Assembly: GCF_029784155.1 (NCBI RefSeq)
Contig: NC_073692.1
Location: forward strand, 234,812,503-234,876,502
Length of the DNA: 64,000 nt
DNA from: Uranotaenia lowii
Lineage: Eukaryota; Arthropoda; Insecta; Diptera; Culicidae
Reading direction: 5' to 3'
Notes under the pieces: generated by a model
Seen by the model: the letters and a program-made list of their open reading frames with translations, nothing else
Told to the model about the DNA's origin: nothing
Database searches by the model: none
Part shown: piece by piece, positions 63,976 through 64,000 of the stretch
How the letters are laid out: each line of letters begins with the position of its first letter
Numbering within the stretch: position 1 is the first letter of the stretch
Translations under genes and position numbers: made by a program

Positions 63976-64000
63976 CTGCAAAGTTCAACATAGAACAAAC

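Overview
The base composition (AT-rich), long repeat-filled introns and the transposon families point to an insect, most likely a culicine mosquito (Aedes or Culex). The clues are a Juan-type Jockey-clade LINE, a DD37E Tc1/mariner element, BEL/Pao and P elements, and an insect glycoprotein-hormone-receptor gene. Species cannot be fixed from the sequence alone.

Host genes are few. (1) The 3' coding exon of an acid-lipase (lipase-3 type) gene lies on + at 4711-5169; its upstream exons are outside the window or not recognisable. (2) Most of an LGR-type receptor gene lies on -: five leucine-rich-repeat/hinge exons at 62646-63975, one large 7-transmembrane exon at 56330-58015, and a phase-compatible last coding exon at 38942-39366. 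The receptor therefore has a last intron of about 17 kb that is itself a transposon graveyard. A weak 146-codon ORF at 6031-6471 (-) is the only other gene candidate.

The rest is mobile DNA, often nested. The most striking stretch is 14159-32650. There a P-type transposon with 8-bp target duplications (TSD) CTTTTTAC contains, in order: a TTAA-flanked foldback element inside its THAP-domain exon, a 932-bp TACCGTAA-family MITE, and a BEL/Pao LTR retrotransposon (TSD GTCAT, two 358-bp LTRs that look identical). The 5' LTR of the BEL/Pao is itself split by a full-length, apparently intact Juan-like LINE with its own target duplication. The BEL/Pao interior is deleted and carries an antisense LINE ORF1. 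Three to four insertion generations can be read from the boundaries.

The last LGR intron contains two neighbouring elements that share termini (TACACAG...CTGTGTA) with a 277-bp MITE at 8698-8974 but carry extra sequence. The first (50302-53684) includes a degenerate copy of mitochondrial complex I subunit NDUFS2. The second (54025-56142) carries an intron-containing ORF of unknown product. They look like gene-capturing ('Pack-type') DNA transposons, and I consider them the best candidate for something undescribed. The same intron holds a DD37E mariner split by a tRNA-derived SINE.

A roughly 950-bp MITE family with GGGGAGAGTGGGGATACTTGATCC-like ends occurs five times. Other families present are TACCGTAA MITEs, pogo-like MITEs, Helitron-like tandem-repeat elements and a TTAA-flanked MITE with an internal 224-bp duplication. 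All boundaries were read by eye; no alignment or database search was run.
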